This document shows, in pieces, positions 51,531-62,000 of a DNA stretch of 62,000 bases (within the stretch, counting starts at the first letter, position 1; every line of letters begins with the position of its first letter). The stretch lies in NCBI GenBank assembly GCA_030141605.1, contig JAQGDQ010000359.1, forward strand, positions 1 through 62,000, read 5' to 3'. The notes beneath the pieces are model-generated. The model saw only the letters and a list, made by a program, of their open reading frames with translations. It was not told the DNA's origin and searched no databases. This stretch comes from Tubiluchus corallicola. Taxonomy: Eukaryota; Priapulida; Priapulimorpha; Priapulimorphida; Tubiluchidae. A program made the position numbers and the translations under genes.

Positions 51531-52280
51531 AGGGCGGATCCACGAAGTTTAGAAAGAGGGGGTATACCGAATAGCAGCCGAAAGCGGGAGCTCAAAAGAG
51601 GGATCTGGAGAGTTCACCCCCGGAAAATTTTGAAAATTTGGAACCGATTTCCTGAAAATAAGCAGGCCATAACACCAATCATTTCTTCAATTTCAATAAG
51701 CTTACTGGTAAGACTGACTATTGCGAATGAATCCTCAGGTCCGGATTTCTAGCTAATATTCACGGGACCTGATTTTCAAACTGCGACTTTGCTAAACTGG
51801 TAGGGCTGCGTATCTTTGTATTTTCTTACTTTTTGGTTGAGAACTTCTCTGGAATCGGAACATTAAGAACATTTGCACTTCGATTTTATGTGTCACAGTG
51901 AAGTGAAACAAATATTCGATTTTGCTGTGACACGAATTTACTTATGTTACATACACTATAAAATCTCTTTCTTTCACCCCCCACACAGGGCATTTAGACT
52001 CACCCAAAAAATTAACACAGTAACAATTTCAATCCAGCAAATGGACAGTCAGCTTCACTCTCAATCACACTCAGCTTCCTCGAAGGCACTGAGGACTCCC
52101 CTTTCATATAATTAAGAAGTGCGCATTCAACTAGTTTAGCGTTAGTACAGTAGACTGCACGGTAGACATGCCTTCTTTACACTTCACACATGAACATTGT
52201 GGATGTATTCTGAAATAAAATAATTTTGTCGTGCAAAATAGGGTGGGGGTGCCCGCTGCACACCCTCCTGGATCCGCCTA
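51531..52280. mobile_element. 750-bp hAT-like MITE with AGGGCGGATCCA-type ends
   Basis: The left end AGGGCGGATCCACGA and the inverted right end TAGGCGGATCCAGGA share GGCGGATCCA-GA. They are flanked by TGCTGTCA (51523-51530) and GGCTGTAA (52281-52288), an 8-bp duplication with two differences. GGCGGATCC-type ends with G-runs inside are familiar from non-autonomous hAT elements. No coding capacity. Confidence 0.75.
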
Positions 52281-52562
52281 GGCTGTAATTGCTCTGGCAG
52301 GAACAAGTGGGTAAGCAAATGAGTACAACGATTCCTTCAATTGCAAGAGAAAACTGTACTTTCCAAACTCAAAGTCCCACTATTGCAAGTCGATTACTTT
52401 ACTAGCAAAGCAATGCCATGCCAAATTCAACAAAAGTAATTGGACAACCCGCAGAGCGTGTCAAACAAATAAAATCACTATAAAACCACACATTACGTGA
52501 ATTTGCGAAATACTAAACTGCACATATATATGTTAGACGAACGGTTATATATGGTTAAAACT

Positions 52563-55500
52563 TCAAGAGGAGATAATATCTAATACATCCAATTTTTCTT
52601 CTGTCAAAATCTGTGTCTTGCACGAAAACTTCCAAACTGGTCCCTCTCCTCCATTACACATGCTGGCACGGCTGTCTTCTGCGGAACATACAACTGTAAT
52701 TGTGTCCCTATCTTGGTTATGCTCGCACATGCTGGTACACTTGTGTACAAACGTTTCACCAGTGCTCAAGTGAAAAGTACCAATCTTTTGGAGTTCCTGG
52801 AGTAAAAAAAATACATTCAACAAACATAACTACACACATGCATTACTTGTGCAATACACGCTGATGATTGTACATTTAAAAAGATATTGAGTATGGGATT
52901 ATATACAGACATTTTCTCAGTTATTCTCTGTTAACTTATGAACAGATGGAATGTAAGGAAGCACTTGCAGACATCTAGAAGATGCCATAACTTAGTCTTG
53001 TAAGCTCTATGCCCTATAAATTTTGCACTGAAACATATATTTAAAAAGTTCAAAATATTCGTTGCTAGAAACAGCCACGCCTACAATTTCATTTCACCCA
53101 AGGCAAAATGAGTATCTGGATTCAGATAATAAAACATTGGCAAATTTGGGTATGGTCTGAATACATGTAAGAAAACTTGTTAATTTGATTCCTTGCGTGT
53201 CTGATTCTTGTAGGCCAGAAATCAATTGTTGACATGCCAGATAACAAAGTCAGTGACATACTCATAACTGTAAAGAAGCTGTTATATAAAGTGAAATGTA
53301 AGTGTCCACAGTTAGCACAAAAAGGCTAATTACAAGACAACTTGAGTTTGACTTAAGACACACTGCTTGGGACCTAAGCAAGACACTTTGCATACAGTTG
53401 GTTTTGTACAATTATCAAACATTTCTTTTTAAACTAGAATGATAAAGGATTTAAGAAAGTCAATGGTTGGTGATTTACAAAAATACTTATAAAGAAGTGT
53501 TTTTATAGAAAATATTTTTTTACAGAATCTATACATTTTCATAGAGCCTATAACAACAATGGCGTCTCCACTACTCATGTGGAGCTGCTAAATCTTTCTT
53601 CACTCTCTAAGGCTTAACCACTTCTGAAAGCATACAAAATTTAAGAAAAGTTGTAGTAAGCGTTTTCATTAATTATAAAAAAATATTACTTACGTTTTGT
53701 TCATTTGGTGGATAAGATTCAAAGATGGCTGCATAAGCACTTATATTACTTAGTAAGCAATTGTGTAATTTGCGTATTTTCTGACACAGCACTTCACCGT
53801 TTACTTGACTGGGCAGACATTGTTTAACAGACATATCGTCAGAAAAGTCCAAACGCCGAATAACAAATTGTAGAATGTCACTAGGAAACATTCGTTGTTG
53901 AGGCCTTGGAGAATCTTCGGAAGTATACATCGTCAAATAGCTAGAGAAATCTGCAACAAGCATCTATTTATTGCAATAAAAAAGTGACAGCCAGTGATGG
54001 GTAGTAACATATTACCTTTATCAGCAATATGTATTGTAACACAGGTTATATTAGCATAAACTAGTAATACTTTTGTAGCAATAAAGATGAAGTTTTATGG
54101 CTTCCCTTAACATCTCAATCGTATTACCTTAAAGTCCACAGCTGTTTCATTTCATGAATATGCATCAGTGAATGAAGCCTGGTTTTAACTCTACACTTCA
54201 TTAAACAGAGTGAACATAATAAACATCATTTATCCTCAATTTCAAAAAGCTAGCCAAGTAAATAAAGTTTAATTCAAAGCTTGAAAATACCAAAAACATT
54301 TGGTAGAGAGGTGATGACGACACAACTGTAAGTTTGTATGATCAAGAAAGCAATTAGTGGTGGGACTTATTAATAAAATTAATCTTTTATTTCTAATCAT
54401 CGATTGTTTTATCAGAAAATCGAGAAAAACGACACTGCATTCATGCAGTAATTTTAACAGGCTGAGATCACCACTTAACGAAAAGGTTTCCCGTGAACAC
54501 AAGCATATTATTCACGTGTGCAAATATGTATTCTCATAAAATAATAGAAAGTCACCTGAAAACCCATTATAATTGATTACATAATTAAGCTTTTTGTAAC
54601 TGATTAATCAATTATGAAAATGCAACCAAGGCCCTACCACTACAAGCAATCTCATAGGGTGCTAGGATAAAACTGCAGCATCATAAGAAAAATGTTAACT
54701 TTTGGATACTGCACATTTTATCTTCCTGACGAAAAATTCAGATTCTTAAAAGCCATAAAAACATTTTGTTGTGGTGGGGTTTCAATGTTTGAAAAATGTT
54801 GCCCTGCTTCTATTGCAAAATGACTTACAACATGTTTAATTTACAATCTAATATATGTGCATCACTTTATCTTGATAGGAAGTATTTACAAAACTATTTC
54901 ACAAAAAACACTAAAACATTATTTTCGAAGTTAGCACTAACACTCTCTTGGAAAATGCTTTTGATGTGTCATGAAAATGCTGTGTGTGTATTGGGCCGTT
55001 AGCAGTGTACTGGGAATCTAGTTGGTGAATTGCCTGCTGAGGACATATCTTGTGAGCGTGCCAATTAATCATTTGGATAGATCCTCTAAATACATTACTT
55101 GGGCTACGTTCGAAAACAACGCCAAATTTGGTCAGATTACCTTACCTGGCAAATGTCCCATTAAATCAGTTTTGCAGATATCTCTGATTTCTTTCATAGC
55201 AGCTAACACTTCACGATTTTTAATATCAATCAATTCGCTAAGTCTCTGTATCATTGCTTCCAGTTTTTCTGCGGCTCCAAAACACAGATAAGCATAAGAT
55301 GCATACAGTTCTTTTGTCCAAATCTTCGCCTGGTTTTTCAGTTCATCCAACCCGATTTCACATTCTTTTTCCGTGGCTATTGACTCTGACATTGCTCTGA
55401 TGCCCAGAGTCCGACTTCTAGCAGTTCTGTCCCCAATGCTTAACAAATGCTGTTTATTTTTAGCAATAACTGCCCTACTCTCACTTCTAGTTTTCATCTT

Positions 55501-58500
55501 CTGCCTATCCAATATTGTTGCAGCTACATTGAAACTGGGCTTTAGTTTGGCAGAATCACTAATATGGGAAATTGTATTAGACTCTCTTCTAATTCTGATC
55601 TCAGGAACAGAAGCATCACCAGATCGCAGGGATAATGTCAGACTGCTAGACAAACAAGAGCTACGATGTCCAGGCATGGAGGCACCAAAACTAGGTCCAT
55701 CTTGTGCAGTACTGGGCTCTGTATCATCCACTAGGATAGTTGTAGAAGTCATTGACAATGTCACTGGCTTCGCATCTTGCTCAGCAAATTGTTTTGCTGT
55801 TGTACTACCATCGCAAAGAGCAGAATAAAAATGACCAAAGCTCAACAGAGCATGTTTTACAAGTGGCAGCATTTGAGGAGAGCTTGGAGCTAAACGTATA
55901 CAATTTATAAAAGATTCGTGTATGTCACGAACCAAGCACTCTGACTCCTCCCAGAGCAGCCGACGAAGTTTGGATTTCAGAAAACGAAGAAAGAAAGCAA
56001 ACTTTGTGTCAATACAATCACGTGACAGACGTGTAGCTAGTTCCACGTTAATGAGAGCTTTCTCGATAAATTTTATCCTGTCTTTCTTATCAATAATTCT
56101 GCAAGAGAAAAACATTTGCAGTATGCTTCAAAAACAGAGCAACCACGAAAATGATTTTTATAAAAATAGCAACGAGATAAAACAAGTCAATGTAGATGAT
56201 ATGTAGATGTAAAACATTCTGTTTTGTTAGCCACACCTAACAAAATAACACATTGATAATTATGTACACAACTTAATTTTATATTGGTGCAGCTACTTAT
56301 GGCTATTTTTTTATTTACTTGTTAAATACATCCACAAGAATCATTACAGCATTGCACTTCAAAAAATTTTAACAACGTATTTATTATTATGTACACAAGA
56401 TGCTAAGCTGCAAATGACCCGTGGGGTACTCAGAAAGTAATGACTGTAAGTAAAGACTCTGAAGTAAAGAAGTGAAGAAGGTACAATTGGCTATATTCCA
56501 GATAACACAGTATTTTTTGTTTTTGGAACTCCCTAATATTGACAGACCTGTTACTACTAACATATTGATTTGTTTGTTTGTGGAGTGTAGTGTAGTTTCA
56601 TGCCAATCAAGATATGTAATATGTAAGGCAAATTGTTAAATGATCTATATAATCTTATATCATATATTTTTGTCTATCTAACTGCTGTTTGTATTTCGAT
56701 GTTGTTTCTAAATTCTGGTAAATTTCTTTGTTTTAGATGCCTTGACAATGAACAGTTTGTTCGAAACCAGTCAGCAATAAATTTCAGACATTTTTTCAGA
56801 CACAAATAGAGCAAAACTTACTCACCCTACCGCTATGTTCCGCTCAATGGCATAACTGATTGCATAATGCAGCCGTCCCAAAAAGAGTCGTCCCTCCCGC
56901 AAGTTGCCCAACTTTCCCTCTACAGCTGAAATGGCTGATTCCAGAAAAATAAGGTCAACAGAATCATCTAACTCCGCAAGAGTTGAGGCAGCGTGCATAA
57001 ACAGTAAACAACCTTGAATTGATAAACAGGGAGAAGAGCTCAGCAGATGGCAAACTTTCTGTAATGAAGTAGAAACAAAAAATAATACCCTTTATCACCC
57101 GGGTCTTGCAAATCGTAGCTACGACTTGCCACAAAATCTGTACCTGCACAGTATCTAGCCACGTACAAAGGCTGAAAAAATAACTTACATTTTTTGCACA
57201 CTTATTTATTCCAAGTAAACCGCCAAGAATTCGAAGTAATGAGCAGCAATAAGCTGTATTAATAATTTTAGTGTACAAATGATTAAAAAATCTAGTACGG
57301 GAAACAGGTGTATAGATACATGTTATTTCCAGAATACGGAGCTGCTAAACTGACAACGATGCATGTGTCTTCAAATGGTCTTTGAAAACTTTAAACTTTT
57401 TTTCAGCTTGTTTTATCTGAGTTTGTCAAAGGCAACTTAAAAAGCATGAAACGTAGCTTCAAAAAACTGCATGCACTGTTTCACACACACACACACAACC
57501 TTTTTTGAAATCGATAAATTCAGACAACTGATTTCATTACTGATCAGTCAGCTAACAGGTTCACACAATAAACAAAAACATATGCTTCACATTAGCTTCA
57601 GCAAATTTTGGGAAAAACCAGTGTAATTGCTAGTTTGTACCTTGGAATTTAACCCATTAGTGTAGATTTGAAATGGAAACAATGAGTTCTGGACATTTTC
57701 TTATTTCTAATTACCATAATTATGTGGCTCATTTTACAAGTTATATCATTACTAAAGCCAGGCTTTCATGGAGTTTCCGACTTCGGCGACTGTCCAAAAA
57801 TTTACAAATCAAACATTTGTAAGTGTTTCCGTTATTGCAAAAAAAGACGCTAGCTTCGCGAAAAAATTTTCAATGCTTGAAGATGTCGCCGGAGTCGCAA
57901 AACTCGCCAAGACTTCGTAAAACAGGCGTAAAGATGTTGTAACATTCGCAAATTTGTCGCAAATTAGTCCTGTCCTTCATTAACAATTTAAGAACCCACG
58001 GCAACTTGGCAAACATTTTGCGACGATTTTGAGAATGTTGAGACAATTTTGTGACTACTTTGGGACCATTATGAGATATTTTAGAAAGCCTCGGTTGTCG
58101 CGCACGTTTTCTTGGAAAACTCTGGGAAATTGTTACGAAATGATCGCAAAATAGTTATGTGAATGCCATGCAACATTCGCCTTGTCACATAGGTGTTGCA
58201 GAAGCCGTCAAATATGGACAAACAAGTAGTACGAAGTTCGTGCGAAATTCTCAATTTTCGCTCGAGAAAAAAGCCAGAAATTCACAAAAATGTGACGAAA
58301 ATCGTGCAAACTTCACTGGAATGACTTGCAACAAAACACAGTCGCAGGAATATTCTGGCAACTGCTGAATTTATAAAATTTTCGATTGTCGCAAAAAAAG
58401 TCGTGGCCCAGCGAAACACCTGGCTTAACATGGGGCTTACCTGCAAAGACTGAACCATGGTCGCACGCTCATCAGATTGTCTGTGCAAATCACATAAAGT

Positions 58501-61500
58501 GCTGAATAATAGAAAAGTAGCTTCTGATTCAATGCAACCAAACATTTCAGCCTCCTGAACACCCTCCATGCACTGTTGTTTGCACTCACTTACATCATCT
58601 GTTTAAAGAATTACAACTTAAAAGCAATCAAACATTAATTTAACTAATTATTGATAATGGGACATGGTAAGACATTATCTAGCAATTATTCCTAAAAATT
58701 CTGGCATCAAGCTAACTAAGCAGATGGCAATTTGAAAATTTGTTTGTTATTTGCTTTTGCTAGCAAAAGTGCTATCAGCAATAATAGTCATTGATTGATA
58801 AATATGCTGAATTATTTGTTATTACTACAATTTTTGAAGTCAGGTATGGAACTGAAGTTGCAAATAGGAATAATACTCAAAAAGAACCATTCTTATTACA
58901 TATTGGTTTCCTAGAATATTTTAGAACTTTTTTTAGTTAATCTCCTATTGAAGTATCAATTATTTTGGACTAATTTGGAAATACAATGATCAAAGTAAAC
59001 CAGCAGCTCTTGCTTGTCACTCGTGTTCTAGTTTGAGAAACATTTCACTGTTCTCTAAGTCATTACTATGATCTGTTTAAAAAATCTGCTGTTCTGACAA
59101 GAGGTAAATATAATCAATAAACACTAACAACACGCAAACAATATTCTGTTTAAATTAGTAATACCGCGCAGGTTAATCAAGATTTCTTGGTATAAAGCCG
59201 TCACCAGTGTAAGCCTGCATTGAAGCCATGACTGTACATCCATTCGGAAATTAATCTTGTAGTCAGTATTTATGACTCGCTCTCTCTTGTCACCAGGACC
59301 AGCTTGCAGTACAGAAAGTGCCTGTCGAGCAACAGTAGCGGCTAAAGACGAATGTCCAAGCTCAAACTCAACCTTGGCTAACAACTGCAGACAAGTTACG
59401 TGTAGCTCCACCTCAACAGTAGAAACTAATAAGAACAAACAAGTTCAACTGTTAGTACTAATAAACACCGCTATGTATTGCAGCAATTTAGGTGTTACAA
59501 AAGTTAAACAACACAGAATGTTAGACTGTTCATTTGTACAAATGCAGCGGTTACATATTCTCTCAGAAAAAAACGTCAAGAAAATATCCAGTCTAAGAAC
59601 TGCAATAAGCAGTCCACCATGACTTCCTTGTTGGGACAGTTAATAAATGCCAGGTAACAGCTAGTGCAGTTGTCGGCAAAAGATGCAATGTGGAAGAAGC
59701 AAATCATTTACCTTTCAAACTTTTTTAACTTCTTTGCACTTACAATCCATAATTATACACTATGTGAATTATACTGCATTTCATTGGAACTGCAAACTCC
59801 ATTTTTCAAAATGATAGATGACTAAGTATGGTTGACTTTGCCAAGTTTGCAAAATCAGAACTTTCAGAAGGAGTTTATAATTCCTCAAGCTATTTAAATA
59901 ACCTAACCCTAAAACTAATCCGCTTTAGGAACTAATTTCTTGTGTATGGGGAAATGTAAACTTTATCTGAACTTTCCAATGACCTGAATGTGCCCAGGCA
60001 AAGAACTATAATCTCATCAGCATGCCGATGGACAAGTCTTCTAATGTATATTGCTTATTTAGTATTATAGTTTGGTTATGAGACTGATCAAAATTATACT
60101 ACACAGTATATATATATATATATATACTACTATAATATATGAAAATTACCTGATTTTATAATATAATATATAATATATATATTACCTGATCATGTAACAG
60201 CCATACAAATGCAAATACTTACCAGCAGCCACGTTTTCAACATGTTGTAGCATCAATATGGCTGTCAGTAATCTATTCCTTATCACATTAGCGATGTCTT
60301 TTATAGCAGCTGAAGCACTTTGGGTACAAATGTTTACAAGGTGCTGCATATGTGACAGGAAAATGCAAAAAGAAAGGTGTGGACCATACTCCAGAATTAG
60401 CGAAGGCGCCATGTTGAAAGTGCTCCACTCTTTTGCTGCCTAAAACGTGAAACTTATGTGGCTGCAACATCAGTACATGAACAACTGTGAACAATTTTTA
60501 GTGCAGTAAAGCGATTCCCACACTGTTGAACACCAATATATTAAAGGTTATCTACTTGCAAATAGCTAAATAAATCAAAATTAATTATTTGTGTTTCTAG
60601 AAAAAACTAGAATAGCCAAATGATCAGCCACCTGACAAAATGTTATGAGGACTAGAGCACAAGTTCCCAAACCCCAAAATGTACCACAATCTTGGCATGC
60701 ATTAACACAACACAACCCGATAAGTGGCATGTGTAAACACGTACACATGCACGCACGCACGGACGCACGCAAACATACAAACACACAAAAGTTTGGAGCT
60801 GAATGATATAAAGTTGAAAGCAATGTAGAATTAAAAAGAAAGGAAAAACAGATGGTTGGTAGTGTACTAAATTGGGTTGCCAAAACAAGAAGTTATAATA
60901 ACCTCACACATTAGATACTACATTGAAAAATGTACTGGCAAAAAGACTTGGGCAAACAGCATATACGATCAGAGTATGAAAAATGTTAACAGAGGAGAAC
61001 AAAAAAACTAATACTTTTAATAACCTGCACTAATGTCAATTTTTCATGACAATCTAGTTTTTTCAGAAGTTTCTTGCATAATCTTGCAACTCACTAACCA
61101 TTTCTCTTTTGTATACTATTCTCTTGAAGCAACTCAAAAATGTAAAAACTTTCACATAAATAGAGACCATATAACAGGCAAACTGCTGTAAATTTCAATT
61201 ATGGCTGGCAAAAAGTCCCTCAAATTAAGTATTAAAATTAAAATACAGAACTCAAAGCAAAGATAAGAACTTTAGCTTCACAAATGAAAAGTTGTATTTT
61301 CTCTAATTAGTTACCATTACAACTTATGCTGTACAAAAACTTATTTAATACCGCACAAGTGCAGTAGTTACCTCATAATTGTCAAGCTCTGTTACTGGTC
61401 TTGAGTCTCTAAAAGCCTCCAGCTTGCGATTCTTGCTGGTATCTACATAGCTTTTTGAAGAAAATCCAGCAAAGAGATTAAGAAGTGTACGGAAGGTAGC

Positions 61501-61620
61501 AGAGTACATCCCGCTGCCAGAAAGAGCATGAATTTTAGAGCACAAACTTTCTGTAAATGAGGGAAAGTTCTTCGTCACCCCAACAGAAAAATGCTCTTGA
61601 AGCACAAACACTGGATATGA
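52563..61620 (-). CDS. 3' part of a large helical-repeat protein, eight exons, 5' end off window
   Basis: Exons 61620-61372, 60439-60223, 59425-59165, 58598-58441, 57058-56826, 56098-55146, 53950-53694 and 52796-52563 all have GT-AG borders and agree in phase. They give 853 aa ending DVLDIISS at the TGA at 52563-52565. The chain is almost all amphipathic helix. One stretch (59425-59165) looks TPR-like: LLAKVEFELGHSSLAATVARQA is split by eye as LLAKVEFELGH and SSLAATVARQALSVLQ. The 953-bp exon has a Ser/Thr-rich, Arg-rich insert of about 130 residues between helical parts (SFGHFYSALCD before, WTKELYASYAYLCFGAAEKL after). The C-terminal exon is Cys-rich (KCTSMCEH, MCNGGEGPVWKFSC). The family is not recognised with certainty. 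Size and helical-repeat style recall axonemal central-apparatus proteins such as CFAP54 or CFAP46, but this is a weak guess. Confidence 0.8.
53992..54642. mobile_element. Possible hAT-like MITE in the last but one visible intron
   Basis: The left end CAGTGATGGGTAGTAAC is a common hAT-type terminus. About 650 bp on, the inverted right end TAGTGGTAGGGCCTTGG is similar over ten bases. No target duplication is visible, so the borders are unsure. Confidence 0.35.
57753..58428. mobile_element. About 675-bp MITE with roughly 70-bp imperfect inverted ends
   Basis: The left end (TAAAGCCAGGCTTTCATGG, then CCGACTTCGGCGACTGTCC, AAAAATTTACAAATC) aligns with the inverted right end (TTAAGCCAGGTGTTTCGC, then CACGACTTTTTTTGCGAC, AAAATTTTATAAATTC) over about 70 bases with small gaps. 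The interior repeats CGCAAA/TTGCGA words many times. No clear target duplication was found. The right end lies about 12 bp from the exon at 58441-58598, read on the minus strand. Confidence 0.7.
60117..60185. repeat. TA-rich microsatellite cluster
   Basis: A (TA)n run followed by TATAATATAATATATAATATATAT words, within an intron of the large minus-strand gene. Confidence 0.85.
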
Positions 61621-62000
61621 CTGAAAGTGCAAATTGAATGTGATATCAAAATGAATGTAAAAAACACTTACATGAATGTTAATAATAAGTATGTTAATAA
61701 AACTGACAGGTACTAACTATTTCAAACTCACAAGCGGTCACTGTATTATAGTGCATAAGTGTAATTTAACTGTTTGTCTTTTACTAGATGAATAGGCAGG
61801 TAAAGTGGCAGCAAAACCTGATTTTAACTAAAGTCAGCCAGAATCAGGCCACCTGGAAAGAACAGTGCCTACATGTTCTTGAAATAATGTTGTTTTGTTC
61901 TTGCTGATGCCATTGCCAACATAATCATCACCACCTTCTTAGCTATGATATCCGCATAAAGACCATTGATGCCTTATTATCATTGCCAGTGAGGCTGGCA
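61621..62000. other. Intron sequence at the right edge
   Basis: No exon is recognised upstream of the acceptor at 61621-61623; frames on the minus strand carry stops. The next exon of the large gene must be outside the window. Confidence 0.5.

Larger units (their letters stand above)
47775..52562. other. Intergenic stretch between the zinc-finger gene and the large helical-protein gene
   Basis: This holds the upstream region of the zinc-finger gene, a LINE remnant (about 48860-49650), a weak tRNA-like promoter pair near 48584-48637, a hairpin at 51410-51453 and a MITE at 51531-52280. No host coding exon is recognised. Confidence 0.5.

Noticed and set aside
55373-55828. 151-codon plus-strand open frame
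   Set aside because: It is antisense to the 953-bp exon of the large minus-strand gene, which has matching splice phases on both sides.
1-62000. Operon-like or defence-type gene cluster
   Set aside because: Genes are spliced, on mixed strands, and belong to unrelated housekeeping processes.

Overview
The window is AT-rich, intron-containing DNA from an animal. Its genes are split by GT-AG introns. It carries non-LTR (LINE) retrotransposons and hAT-like MITEs. It encodes an intact UGA-containing selenoprotein K, STRIP1/2, TAPT1, cyclophilin H and a BTB/zinc-finger protein. The long AT-rich introns, dense jockey/CR1/L2-type LINE debris and moderate divergence from vertebrate orthologues suggest a non-vertebrate metazoan. 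A sponge, cnidarian or other early-branching lineage is an inference; no marker in the window settles it.

Layout, left to right: (1) 1-4350, minus strand: a nearly full-length LINE with ORF1 and a PHD-endonuclease-reverse transcriptase ORF2, broken by three frameshifts and running off the left edge. (2) 5105-23058, plus strand: a STRIP1/2 gene of which 19 coding exons (809 aa) can be joined with consistent phases; its N-terminal exon is not seen. Its introns hold a MITE with a perfect 8-bp target duplication, a 19-copy 13-bp tandem array and a LINE tail ending about 20 bp before an exon. (3) 24330-26396, minus: TAPT1 in only two coding exons, tail to tail with STRIP. (4) 26840-28430: a layered transposon nest in which a minus-strand LINE is split by a plus-strand LINE fragment and by a MITE. 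(5) 28837-32353, plus: selenoprotein K in five coding exons with an in-frame UGA and a good form II SECIS candidate in the 3' UTR. (6) 33240-34520: LINE debris. (7) 36186-36740, plus: a single-exon cyclophilin H. (8) 43264-47774, minus: a three-exon BTB-BACK-AT-hook-nine-finger protein. (9) 47775-52560: LINE debris, a 19-bp hairpin and a 750-bp hAT-like MITE. (10) 52563-61620, minus: eight 3' coding exons (853 aa) of a large helical protein that I cannot name securely; an axonemal CFAP-type protein is a weak guess. Its introns carry a MITE with roughly 70-bp inverted ends.

The host genes belong to unrelated basic processes: STRIPAK phosphatase scaffolding, ciliogenesis/ER-Golgi membrane function (TAPT1), ER protein quality control and palmitoylation (SELENOK), the spliceosome (PPIH), and transcription (BTB-ZF). 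There is no sign of an operon or functional cluster. The strongest non-routine signal is the selenoprotein gene with its SECIS, which a standard gene caller would end at UGA. The second is the stratified transposon nest, where protein homology and target duplications give the order of events. I did not find a convincing previously undescribed system.
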